DNA of 64,000 nt, from assembly GCA_945907755.1 (NCBI GenBank), contig CAMDTN010000001.1, positions 1-64,000 of the forward strand, in the 5' to 3' direction. The notes beneath the pieces are model-generated. The model was given only the letters and a program-made list of their open reading frames with translations. It made no database searches and was not told the DNA's origin. Position 1 is the stretch's first letter. Every line of letters starts with the position of its first letter. Shown piece by piece: positions 16,836 to 23,289 of this stretch. Source of the stretch: Singulisphaera sp. GP187 (lineage in GTDB: Bacteria > Planctomycetota > GCA-002687715). The position numbers were made by a program, and so were the translations under genes.

Positions 16836-17009
16836 GGCGGTGGCTTTAGCGAGTACTCCGGGAGAGTACCCACCGACAAGGAAGTGGATGTCACCATCGA
16901 GCACCAGCGCGCAATGTTTGGACGCATGACTGCAAGTCCGAAGGCAGATGCGCCGAAAACAGGATCATCAACACCTGCCAAGGTGGTTTCGGCCGCCGGC
17001 GGTAACTGA
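16836..17009 (+). other. In-frame 57-codon extension after UGA (possible selenocysteine or nonsense site)
   Basis: Translating on from UGA 16833-16835 gives GGGFSEYSGRVPTDKEVDV, then a short helix-like EHQRAMFGRM and an Ala/Pro/Thr-rich tail ending AAGGN before TGA at 17007-17009. With the UGA read as an amino acid the local motif is GC-x-GGG. The strong terminator starts 20 nt after this second stop but 194 nt after the first. Together with the hairpin at 16853-16869, this suggests the extension is translated or was until recently. A stop-free run of this length alone is not significant in GC-rich DNA. Confidence 0.5.
16853..16869 (+). promoter_or_regulatory. SECIS-like hairpin downstream of in-frame UGA
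   Basis: GTACTC-CGGGA-GAGTAC forms a perfect 6-bp stem with a 5-nt loop. The loop begins 23 nt after the UGA, and G is the second loop base. Bacterial SECIS elements typically place the apical loop roughly 16-37 nt after UGA, with a G in the first two loop positions, so this fits. Short hairpins are common by chance, so confidence is modest. Confidence 0.4.
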
Positions 17010-17029
17010 CCGGCATAGGTCCGGCCGAC

Positions 17030-17074
17030 TCCCCGGGTGACGCTCACCGCGTCATCCGGGGATTCTTTTTTTTT
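17030..17074 (+). terminator. Strong Rho-independent terminator after the secreted protein/extension
   Basis: TCCCCGGGTGACGC pairs with GCGTCATCCGGGGA (14 bp with one G-U) around TCACC. It is followed by TTC and nine T. It lies 20 nt after the second in-frame stop at 17009. Confidence 0.93.
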
Positions 17075-17099
17075 CTGCGCTGCACCCATCAAGCCCCAC

Positions 17100-17360
17100 G
17101 CGCTTCATCCGAACATGCAGTTGTCGCCCGTGCCTTTGGTGCGGTGCGGCGTGAGAACGGCGAACGGGACTGTTGGTTCGGAGTGAGCCGGAACGAAATG
17201 AACAATTCGGCCCCTCGCGGGTCGATTCCTCGGGCGGAGGAGACTGGACGGGTCTCCTTAAGGGGGAAGGCGCGGACTTCGGTCCGTGTACTTGTGAAGG
17301 ACGGCTGGAAGGTGAAGCGCCCCGGTGGCCTCTGGGCCCTCGGGGCGCTTCTTTTGTTTT
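17100..17360 (+). ncRNA. Candidate structured non-coding RNA ending in an intrinsic terminator
   Basis: This stretch lies between two terminators and holds no convincing ORF. It contains several local stems: GTTCGG...CCGGAAC, GGAGAC-tggacgg-GTCTCC and CGGAC-TTCG-GTCCG (a UUCG tetraloop). The final hairpin has an 11-bp stem and TTTTGTTTT. No coding gene follows in the same orientation before tRNA-Asp, so a riboswitch leader is unlikely. I tested it by eye against tmRNA, RNase P RNA, SRP RNA and T-box signatures and saw no match. The 5' end is not defined. Confidence 0.4.
17314..17360 (+). terminator. Intrinsic terminator of the candidate RNA
   Basis: GAAGCGCCCCG (17314-17324) pairs perfectly with CGGGGCGCTTC (17341-17351). 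TTTTGTTTT follows. Confidence 0.88.
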
Positions 17361-17497
17361 CGCGCGCCCGCATGCGGGATAAACGCCAATTGCTCCCTCG
17401 TGCTTGAAGGGTCGCACCTGCGTTTCTACACTTCTCGCGCTTCGGAACTTCGGTTCCCAAGTGGGCTCGGCACCACGGTGCACGGGTCGCATCGTTT

Positions 17498-17571
17498 GGG
17501 GACGTGGCGCAATTGGTTAGCGCGTCGGCTTGTCACGCCGAAGGTTGCGGGTTCGAGTCCCGTCGTCCTCG
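17498..17571 (+). tRNA. tRNA-Asp (GTC)
   Basis: Full cloverleaf of 74 nt. The acceptor GGGGACG pairs with CGTCCTC (one G-U) and the D stem is GCGC/GCGC. The anticodon stem is TCGGC/GCCGA with loop TTGTCAC, giving anticodon GTC. The T arm is GCGGG-TTCGAGT-CCCGT, and the discriminator base is G73. CCA is not encoded (GCTTT follows). Confidence 0.97.
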
Positions 17572-17583
17572 CTTTTTCCCTGC

Positions 17584-17617
17584 GGGCCGCCTTTTCGGGC
17601 GGCCCGGAGTCGTTTTT
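17584..17617 (+). terminator. Terminator after tRNA-Asp
   Basis: GGGCCGCC-TTTTCG-GGCGGCCC forms an 8-bp perfect stem 12 nt after the tRNA, with TTTTT a few bases downstream. It sits between the tRNA and a convergent radical SAM gene. Confidence 0.7.
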
Positions 17618-17639
17618 GGCGACCGCGCTACCGGCTCCG

Positions 17640-18563
17640 TTACAGATGCACTTGTGCTTGCAGGCCAAGTGAGCGCACGCGAGCGGCAAGGGCCTCGAGC
17701 CACGCAGCGTCGAGCTGAGTGAGCCGCGCTGCCTCGGGCTGATGGGATGCGCGCGCCAATCCGTACAGCGTCACGCCGCGCAGTGGCGCGCCGCTGGCCA
17801 GTGCGCGTTCCAGCAGCGCTAACCACGCAGCGCATTCAGATTCTGAGGGTGGTGCACCATCCACTGCAAACATCGCGGCCTGCACCCGCGTAGGGCAGAG
17901 CTTGGCGCAGGTGATGAGGTTGCTCAACGCGCGCTCTGCACTGATGCCGGCATCGTTCACAGCGCGCAGGCCTTCATCGGTGCCGCGGTCCAGTTTGAAC
18001 CACACTTCGCCGCCATGCGCAGCCAGCACACGCAGCCCATCTTGAACGCGCACTTGTGCAACGAGGCTGCCGTTGGTGATCAGCACCAGCGCCGCGCTCG
18101 CGGCACCTCGCACCTCCGCCACGATTTGCACCACCTCAGGAAACTCGTGGGCACTGGTGGGCTCGCCGTCGCCAGAGATGGCGAAGTCACGCAGCTCCAA
18201 TGCGTTGGTGCCTGCATGGGCCGCGAACGATCCATCCAACACCTGCGCCATGAACCCTGTGAGTTCCGTGCGCAGCAGCGCGAGGTCGATGGTTGGTGCA
18301 GCGCCGCGCACTAATCCCTCCACCTGGCAATAGATGCAGCGCCAGTTGCAGGCGCGGTTCGGATTCAGGTTGATGCCGATGGACAGACCACCCGAGCGGC
18401 GCGACAGCACCGGATAGACATAGACCAACCCCGCGGCGTCGCGGCGATGATCGTCGTGTGAAAGTCCTTGGCCGGCCACGCGATTCTCCGGGTCCCACAG
18501 CGTGTGCGACCCGGCGAATCTTAGCGGGTGAAACCGGTGTCGGTGGTGACTGGCAAGTGACAC
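17640..18563 (-). CDS. Radical SAM protein
   Basis: Up to 307 aa. The radical SAM cluster motif is CNWRCIYCQ, at about residue 72, preceded by the family-typical YVYPVLSRRSGGLSIGINLNPNRA. Downstream, ISGDGEPTSAHEF and VLITNGS are SAM-binding and beta-strand motifs of this fold. Substrate unknown; it resembles stand-alone bacterial radical SAM proteins without a named reaction. The ATG at 18563 overlaps the upstream cytochrome gene by 43 nt. A GTG about 27 codons downstream (in NRVAGQG) is an alternative start. It is last in the remnant nap cluster. Confidence 0.87.
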   Translation of the reverse strand: MSLASHHRHRFHPLRFAGSHTLWDPENRVAGQGLSHDDHRRDAAGLVYVYPVLSRRSGGLSIGINLNPNRACNWRCIYCQVEGLVRGAAPTIDLALLRTELTGFMAQVLDGSFAAHAGTNALELRDFAISGDGEPTSAHEFPEVVQIVAEVRGAASAALVLITNGSLVAQVRVQDGLRVLAAHGGEVWFKLDRGTDEGLRAVNDAGISAERALSNLITCAKLCPTRVQAAMFAVDGAPPSESECAAWLALLERALASGAPLRGVTLYGLARASHQPEAARLTQLDAAWLEALAARVRSLGLQAQVHL

Positions 18564-19069
18564 TGCACGCAGCGCGTGCGTTCAGGGTGCGAGCAACGGA
18601 TTTCTGCGCGGGCGGCAGGGCCGGTGTGGCAGGCGAGACAATTCTCGCGCATGTGGATTGGATGCGGCATCGTTGGTGGTGCCAGCGTGTGTTGACGCTC
18701 ACCTTTGCGCATGGTCTGCGGCACGCCGCGGAAACTGTTCGCACGGAACTCAGCGGTTGTGTTCACTTCCACATGGCACTGGCGGCAGCGACTGTCTTCG
18801 CTCATGCCCGCAGTGTTTTCATGAGGCGATGGTGGCGCGTAGCCCACAGCGGGCACAGACATTCCGGTTTCGTTGTGGCATTGCACGCAGCGCATGCCGA
18901 AGGGCTTGTGCGGGATGACAGGCGGCGCGCCCTCGTAGGCGCGGCGTTCTGCGCGCACCGGCGCAGGCGAGGGCTTGGCGCTGGCTTGCTCCTGCGGTTT
19001 GTCGCCGCAGGCGCAGAGCAGCAGTAGCAGGGCCGTTAGGCCAAGATGCGTTCGATGCGGACAGCGCAT
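18521..19069 (-). CDS. Tetraheme c-type cytochrome lipoprotein, NapB-like
   Basis: 182-aa product from the ATG at 19069; the longer ORF start lies inside napA and is rejected. The N-terminus is a lipoprotein leader (LTALLLLLCAC). Four haem-binding motifs are visible: CVQCH, CRQCH, CLACH and CVQCH. The APPVIPHKPFG segment and the HENTAG...CRQCHVEV part resemble the di-haem NapB small subunit, but with two extra haems. It overlaps the 3' end of napA by 34 nt, so it is the likely electron donor to a periplasmic nitrate reductase. In this window that enzyme lacks its N-terminal third. Confidence 0.85.
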   Translation of the reverse strand: MRCPHRTHLGLTALLLLLCACGDKPQEQASAKPSPAPVRAERRAYEGAPPVIPHKPFGMRCVQCHNETGMSVPAVGYAPPSPHENTAGMSEDSRCRQCHVEVNTTAEFRANSFRGVPQTMRKGERQHTLAPPTMPHPIHMRENCLACHTGPAARAEIRCSHPERTRCVQCHLPVTTDTGFTR

Positions 19070-20484
19070 TTTTTGTAGTCCGGTTCTTTGGAGATGTTGT
19101 CCATAGCGTCCAGCGTCAGCATGTTGATCAGCCGGCTCTCGTCGAAGAACGGCACGAACACGCTGCCACGCGGCGGGCGGCCGCGCTGGTCGATTTGCAC
19201 GGCGCACTCCAACGCGCCGCGCCGCGTCACCAAGCGCACTTTGTCGCCGCCTTGCACACCCAGTTCTTGCGCATCGGCGCGATTCAGTTCCACATAAGTC
19301 TGCGGTGCAGCCTGATGCAGTTGTTTGACGCGCCGCGTCATAGAGCCAGAGTGCCAGTGCTCGAGAATGCGCCCTGTGCACAACCAGAATGGGTATTCCT
19401 TGTCGGGCACTTCCGCCGGCGGGTGATAAGGCCGGAAAAACACCGCAGCCTTCTCGCCATAGCCCTTCGCTTTGTAGAAGTGCACGCCCTTAGCTTTTTT
19501 CACAGCGGCGTCGTGGCCTGCTGCGTAGCGGTAGCGCGTCTCTTTGCCGTCGATCACGGGCCAGATCATGCCGCGCGTGTCGCGTAGTTGCTGATAGCTG
19601 GCCAGATCTTTCGCCGTGCCCAATGTGAAGGTGCGGTACTCCTCGAACATGGGCTCGTGCCAGTTGTTCGCGTCCCACGGGAACAGCGCGCCCATTCCCA
19701 TGCGCTTGGCGACTTCAATGATTTGCCACGCATCTTCGCGGGCTTCACCGGGCGGATCGACCAGCTTGTTCCACTGTTGCGTGCGGCGTTCGGAATTGCC
19801 GAACACGCCTTCGCGCTCCACCCACGCGGCGCTGGGCAGGATGAGGTCCGCCACGTCCGTAGTTGGGGTGGGGTAGATGTCGCTGACGATCAAGAAGCGC
19901 CCGTCATTCGGCTTGCGCTGCATGCGTGCCAAGTTGGGCATGGTCTGCCAAGGGTTGGTGACTTGCACCCACATCACGCCGATTTCGCCGCGCGCGAAGG
20001 AGCGGAACATGTCCACAGCGTGCAAGCCCGGCTTCGCCGGAATGGTGCCCGCGGGCAAGTTCCAGATCTTCTCGGTCTTGGCGCGGTGCTCGGGGTTCAT
20101 CACCACCATGTCTGCGGGCAGGCGGTTTTGCAGCGTGCCCACTTCGCGCACGGTGCCGCAAGCCGAAGGCTGGCCTGTCAGGCTGAACGGGTTGGCACCA
20201 GGCCGCGAGATCTTGCCGGTGACCAAGTGGATGTCGTTGATGAGGTTGTTCATCCATGTGCCGCGCACATGTTGATTCACACCCATGCACCACATGGACA
20301 CCGTGCCGCGGTTGCGTTCGCCGTAGAGCGTGGCGAGGGCGCGGATCTGTTCCGCTGGCACACCCGTGGTTTTCGACACAGCGTCCGGTGTGTACTCCGC
20401 CAGCAATTTCACGAACTCTGCTTGAGTCGAATCGCTCACCTTGTCGGCGAATTCGTACTTCTCTGCTTCGGTGCCACTGCCGCT
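19036..20484 (-). pseudogene. napA: Periplasmic nitrate reductase large subunit, 5'-truncated
   Basis: Only the C-terminal ~480 residues of NapA are present, against about 750-830 in the family. Identifiable motifs are MGVNQHVRGTW, LVTGKISRPGANPFSLTGQPSACGT, RLPADMVV, VSDIYPTPTTDVADLILPSAAWVEREGVFGNSERRTQ, LCTGRILEHWHSGSMTRR and MPFF-type VFVPFFDESRLINMLTLDA. The Tat leader, the [4Fe-4S] motif and the Mo-ligand Cys, all in the missing N-terminus, are absent, so the product cannot be active as is. Homology stops near TEAEKYEF (about 20470). Upstream sequence belongs to a TIG-repeat gene on the other strand. The frame has no internal stops, so the truncation is recent or an assembly artefact. 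Confidence 0.88.
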
Positions 20485-20485
20485 G

Positions 20486-22009
20486 GGCGCCACCGGCATC
20501 ATTCCTCTCAACCCGCCGTTTCTATTCTCTGAATACGGGCAGGCGCTTCCATCATTATTCACTGGGTTTATTGGCACTCTCGATGCTGCGGGCCAAGCGA
20601 CGGCGGCATTGAACACGCCGAACTACGCACCGCTGATCGGCCTCACGCTTTACGCGGCCGCGGTCACCAACGACCCTGCGGGGCCGTTTGGCATTGGGCG
20701 CGTGAGCAACGCTGTCAGCACAATATTCACCACGCCCACGCCGGTGATTGCGAGTGTCGCGCCGGCCATCGGCGGCACCAACGGCGGCAACGTCGTCACC
20801 ATTAATGGCTCATCGTTTGTGGCAGGCGCGGCGGTGAGTTTCGGTGGTGCAGCAGCCACGAATGTCGCGGTGCTGAGTGCGACGCAGATCTCTTGCATTG
20901 TGCCCGCGCGGCCCACAGGTCCCGTCGGGTCTGTCAGCGTGACTGTGACGAACAACGGCGGCGTGGTAGGAACTCTCGCCAATGCCTACACCTATCAGTG
21001 GTCTTATGCGGCGCCCACACTGACCGCAGTGTTGCCCGGCAGCGGCGATGTTGCTGGTGGCATGCCTGTGATTATTAGTGGCAGTGGTTTTGTGCTGGGC
21101 GCAACTGTCAGTTTCGCTGGCGCTGCGGCCACGCAGGTGTTTGTCATTAGCCCTACAGCGCTCGTCTGCCTCACACCCACGGGCCTTGTGGGCCCAGCGA
21201 ATGTGCTGGTCACGAATGTGGATTCACAATCTGTGACGCTCACAGCGGGATTCATCTATATCTATCCAAACCCAGCTCCTACGGTTGGCGCGGCGCTGCC
21301 CAATGACGGGCCTATTGCTGGCGGCGCACCGCTGAGCATTAGCGGCACCGGCTTTCTTGCGGGGGCAACTGTCAGCATTGGTGGTGTTGTTGCGACTCAA
21401 GTAGCGGTGGTGAGCGCCACCTCGATCACTTGCCTCACGCCTGCTAGGCCGCTTGGCAGCGCAAGCATCGTGGTCACGAATTTTGACACGCAATTCGGCA
21501 CCCTTGCGAATGGCTTCAGCTACATCGCGAATTTATCGCTCGCGTCGGTGAGCCCGCTCAGCGCTATTCCGGGCACACCCATCACCCTCACGGGTGCGGG
21601 TTTCCAAGCGGGTGTCGCGCTGCTGGTGGGCGGCGTGTCTGTCACGCCCACTTCCGTCAGTCTGACGCAGATCGTGTTTCCTATGCCGCTGGGCACGTCT
21701 TGCGCAACCGTGCTCAACGTGACGAACTCCAGCACGCAGTCCGCGAACATTGCGTTCAATCCGGCGCCCACCATCACATCTGTGGCCTACGGCACCGGTC
21801 CCGTCACCGGCGGCAACCTATTCTTCATTCTCGGCACCAACTTCCACCCCGGCACCACAGTCACTGTCGGTGGCGCCACCGCCACCATTCAGTCGCTGTC
21901 CATCACATCCATTTTCGCCACCGCGCCTCCCGGCACCCTCGGCCCCGCCGCCCTCGTGGTCACTTCACCCTCCGCCTGCTCCGCCTCCGCCATCTACACC
22001 TATCAGTGA
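20486..22009 (+). CDS. TIG/IPT-repeat surface or secreted protein, 5'-truncated
   Basis: The frame is open from 20441 but starts inside napA antisense, so the true N-terminus and signal peptide are missing. It begins with a partial ~70-residue beta domain (GATGIIPLNPPFLF, GTLDAAGQATAALN). Five TIG/IPT immunoglobulin-like repeats of about 80-90 residues follow, each starting PxITxVxP..G...GG and containing I(N/S)GxxFxxGATVSxGG.AAT. They end ASAIYTYQ. The repeats are typical of extracellular adhesins and cell-surface enzymes in Planctomycetota. A start codon cannot be assigned. Confidence 0.8.
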   Translation, partial: GATGIIPLNPPFLFSEYGQALPSLFTGFIGTLDAAGQATAALNTPNYAPLIGLTLYAAAVTNDPAGPFGIGRVSNAVSTIFTTPTPVIASVAPAIGGTNGGNVVTINGSSFVAGAAVSFGGAAATNVAVLSATQISCIVPARPTGPVGSVSVTVTNNGGVVGTLANAYTYQWSYAAPTLTAVLPGSGDVAGGMPVIISGSGFVLGATVSFAGAAATQVFVISPTALVCLTPTGLVGPANVLVTNVDSQSVTLTAGFIYIYPNPAPTVGAALPNDGPIAGGAPLSISGTGFLAGATVSIGGVVATQVAVVSATSITCLTPARPLGSASIVVTNFDTQFGTLANGFSYIANLSLASVSPLSAIPGTPITLTGAGFQAGVALLVGGVSVTPTSVSLTQIVFPMPLGTSCATVLNVTNSSTQSANIAFNPAPTITSVAYGTGPVTGGNLFFILGTNFHPGTTVTVGGATATIQSLSITSIFATAPPGTLGPAALVVTSPSACSASAIYTYQ

Positions 22010-22240
22010 GAGCTTGGTGGGTTCGGCTTGCGCGGCGCTCGACGTCCGCACTATGCTTGCGGCACAGCGGGTCGCGCCGCATCGGCAATGAGCGATGCCC
22101 GCTTTGTTTTGGTGAGCGGTCGTGACGTGCATGGCCCAGATCCGTTTCATGAGCCTCCGAGAGTAAGCCTCTGGGGGACAGAGTCTGCGTTTTCCTGAAG
22201 CGGCTTAGAACCCCATGGGGGCTTGCAGTTTCAATCCGCC
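22010..22240 (+). other. Gene-free stretch
   Basis: No ORF, tRNA or terminator is supported here. It holds only a CCCCATGGGG palindrome near 22211. It lies between the TIG gene and a degraded ATPase remnant and may be decayed coding sequence. Confidence 0.4.
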
Positions 22241-22420
22241 TCAACCTCTTTCATCCACACGAAAGGGTGAAGTTTCGTTCTTCAACGGGCTGGTCGGGGT
22301 AATGCTGTGGTACAAAGGCGGGCCAGCCAGCACTTGCAAGAATCGTCGCGGCTCGCGCAGCCGCTTGGTTAGTGGCGCGGCGTATTCGCGCTGAAAAGTT
22401 GGGCTTTGTGATTTACTCAT
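22241..22420 (-). pseudogene. Remnant of a DUF4143-type AAA ATPase (N-terminal fragment)
   Basis: A 59-codon frame, below the ORF-track cutoff, starts at the ATG at 22420 with MSKSQSPTFQREYAAPLTKR and continues REPRRFLQVLAGP. This is the N-terminus of the DUF4143 ATP-binding family, where RQVGKTT (the Walker A) normally comes next. Here it runs into unrelated PLYHSITPTSP and a stop, so the ATPase core has been deleted. The start codon lies inside a palindromic operator (22412-22455), which suggests the regulatory region outlived the gene. Confidence 0.6.
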
Positions 22421-22455
22421 TGCGTTGAGTAAAATTACTCAATGTACTGAGTAAA
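22412..22455. promoter_or_regulatory. Tandem TTACTCA/TGAGTAA palindromic operator
   Basis: TTTACTCATTGCGTTGAGTA continues into AATTACTCAATGTACTGAGTAAA. This gives two consecutive inverted repeats (TTACTCA-N6-TGAGTAA and TTACTCA-N6-TGAGTAA) sharing an A-rich centre. The left palindrome covers the start codon of the ATPase remnant, consistent with a repressor site for that gene. The region is AT-rich against its surroundings. Confidence 0.6.
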
Positions 22456-22544
22456 GGCACGTGGAGTGGGGATGGGCAGATGGCGTCGCGGCGGAGCCCA
22501 AAGTGTCAACGCTTGGTCGATAGTGCCGCTGGCGGTGCGGTGGG

Positions 22545-22901
22545 TTAGAGGCGTTCGATGATGCGGTTGCGGTCGTCGAAGACGAGGACGCGTGGTTTGT
22601 GCGCGGCGATTTCGTCGGGAGCAAATTGGCCGAAGGCGCACACGATGACGCGATCGCCGGGCAGCGCGTGGCGGGCGGCGGCACCGTTCACAACGAGTTG
22701 GCCTTTGCCGCGTTCACCCACGATGGCGTAGGTTTCGAGGCGGTAGCCGTTGTTGCAGTTCAACACCTGAATCTTCTCGTAGGGCAGGATGCCTACGGCT
22801 TCCAACCAATCGGGGTCCACCGAGAGGCTGCCTGGGTATTCAGGCTCGACCCCCGTGACCACCACCCGATGCAGCTTGCCGATCAGAAGTTCTCGATTCA
22901 T
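22545..22901 (-). CDS. panD: Aspartate 1-decarboxylase precursor
   Basis: Pyruvoyl enzyme making beta-alanine for pantothenate/CoA. 118 aa from the ATG at 22901. The self-cleavage site is the Gly-Ser in YPGSLSVD (about residue 24-25), with the conserved KLHRVVVT, LPYEKIQVLNCNNGYRLETY, NGAAARHALPGDRVIV and a final FDDRNRI. The longer ORF start (22928) would add nine residues with no family support. It appears monocistronic, with a GCACTAATGG motif 23 nt upstream of the start. Confidence 0.92.
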   Translation of the reverse strand: MNRELLIGKLHRVVVTGVEPEYPGSLSVDPDWLEAVGILPYEKIQVLNCNNGYRLETYAIVGERGKGQLVVNGAAARHALPGDRVIVCAFGQFAPDEIAAHKPRVLVFDDRNRIIERL

Positions 22902-22924
22902 CGGGCTCCGTTGTATCCCGAAGG

Positions 22925-22936
22925 CCATTAGTGCCC
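22925..22936 (-). promoter_or_regulatory. GCACTAATGG motif upstream of panD
   Basis: GGGCACTAATGG on the minus strand, 23 nt before the panD start. Near-identical copies occur at 23231 (upstream of the gamma-glutamyltransferase), 27553 and 55710 (upstream of the subtilase). Possibly a promoter -10 region or operator. Confidence 0.35.
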
Positions 22937-22984
22937 AACCGCCCGCGCCGCTGGGGCCGCTCTCGAACCGCCGCCCGGAGGTGT

Positions 22985-23162
22985 CGTGAAAAACGACACT
23001 CGACGCGCATCTTATTTTTCAGTGTGCCCCGTGCGTGGCCGAAAAGGAGCGCACAGGGGACGCATCAAGCCGGCGGCCGCAAGGCCGGTGAGACCCGGTG
23101 AGGTGTGTCCGAGAGGAAGTTCCGACGCTTCGCTTCATGACTCCTTGACAGTCCCGTTTCCG
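22985..23162 (+). ncRNA. Candidate structured RNA between panD and ggt
   Basis: A non-coding stretch bounded by the panD promoter and a strong terminator. It contains GGCC-GCAA-GGCC (a GNRA tetraloop stem inside CCGGC...GGTG), GGAAGTTCC and other short stems. Because a terminator and then a fresh promoter-like motif separate it from the gamma-glutamyltransferase gene, it could be a stand-alone small RNA or an attenuating leader. I could not match it to a known class by eye; cobalamin, RNase P and SRP signatures were looked for. Confidence 0.35.
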
Positions 23163-23200
23163 AGAGGGGTGCACCAGGCCGGTGTGCCCCTCTTCTTTTT
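23163..23200 (+). terminator. Intrinsic terminator of the candidate RNA
   Basis: AGAGGGGTGCACC (23163-23175) pairs with GGTGTGCCCCTCT (23181-23193; 13 bp with two wobbles) around AGGCC. TCTTTTT follows. Confidence 0.88.
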
Positions 23201-23229
23201 AGGCGCACAGAACGCGATGTTTGAATGCT

Positions 23230-23240
23230 GGCACTAATGG
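23230..23240 (+). promoter_or_regulatory. GCACTAATGG motif upstream of the gamma-glutamyltransferase
   Basis: GGCACTAATGG followed by AGGAGGCGGGG, 49 nt before the start codon and just after the preceding terminator. This position suits a promoter. The copy at 55710 has the same G-rich downstream context (GGTGGCGGGG). Confidence 0.4.
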
Positions 23241-23289
23241 AGGAGGCGGGGACGCGCGGGAAGGAAGTCCGCTGCGTACACTCGCGCCC

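Noticed and set aside
17504-17722. Plus-strand ORFs through tRNA-Asp
   Set aside because: They translate the tRNA and its terminator and extend antisense into the radical SAM gene.
18014-18333. Short plus-strand ORFs in the radical SAM gene
   Set aside because: Shadows of the minus-strand gene carrying the CxxxCxxC motif.
20441-20485. Start codon at 20441 for the TIG gene
   Set aside because: It lies in sequence that codes for NapA on the other strand and gives no signal peptide; the true start is missing.
22412-22455. A CRISPR-like repeat array at the TTACTCA repeats
   Set aside because: Only two short palindromes with 6-nt centres and no spacers; this is an operator-type arrangement.
23255-23280. 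SRP RNA-like GGAAGGAAG sequence upstream of ggt
   Set aside because: The surrounding bases do not form the SRP helix 8, and the site is within 40 nt of the ggt start, where it is a purine-rich ribosome-binding context.
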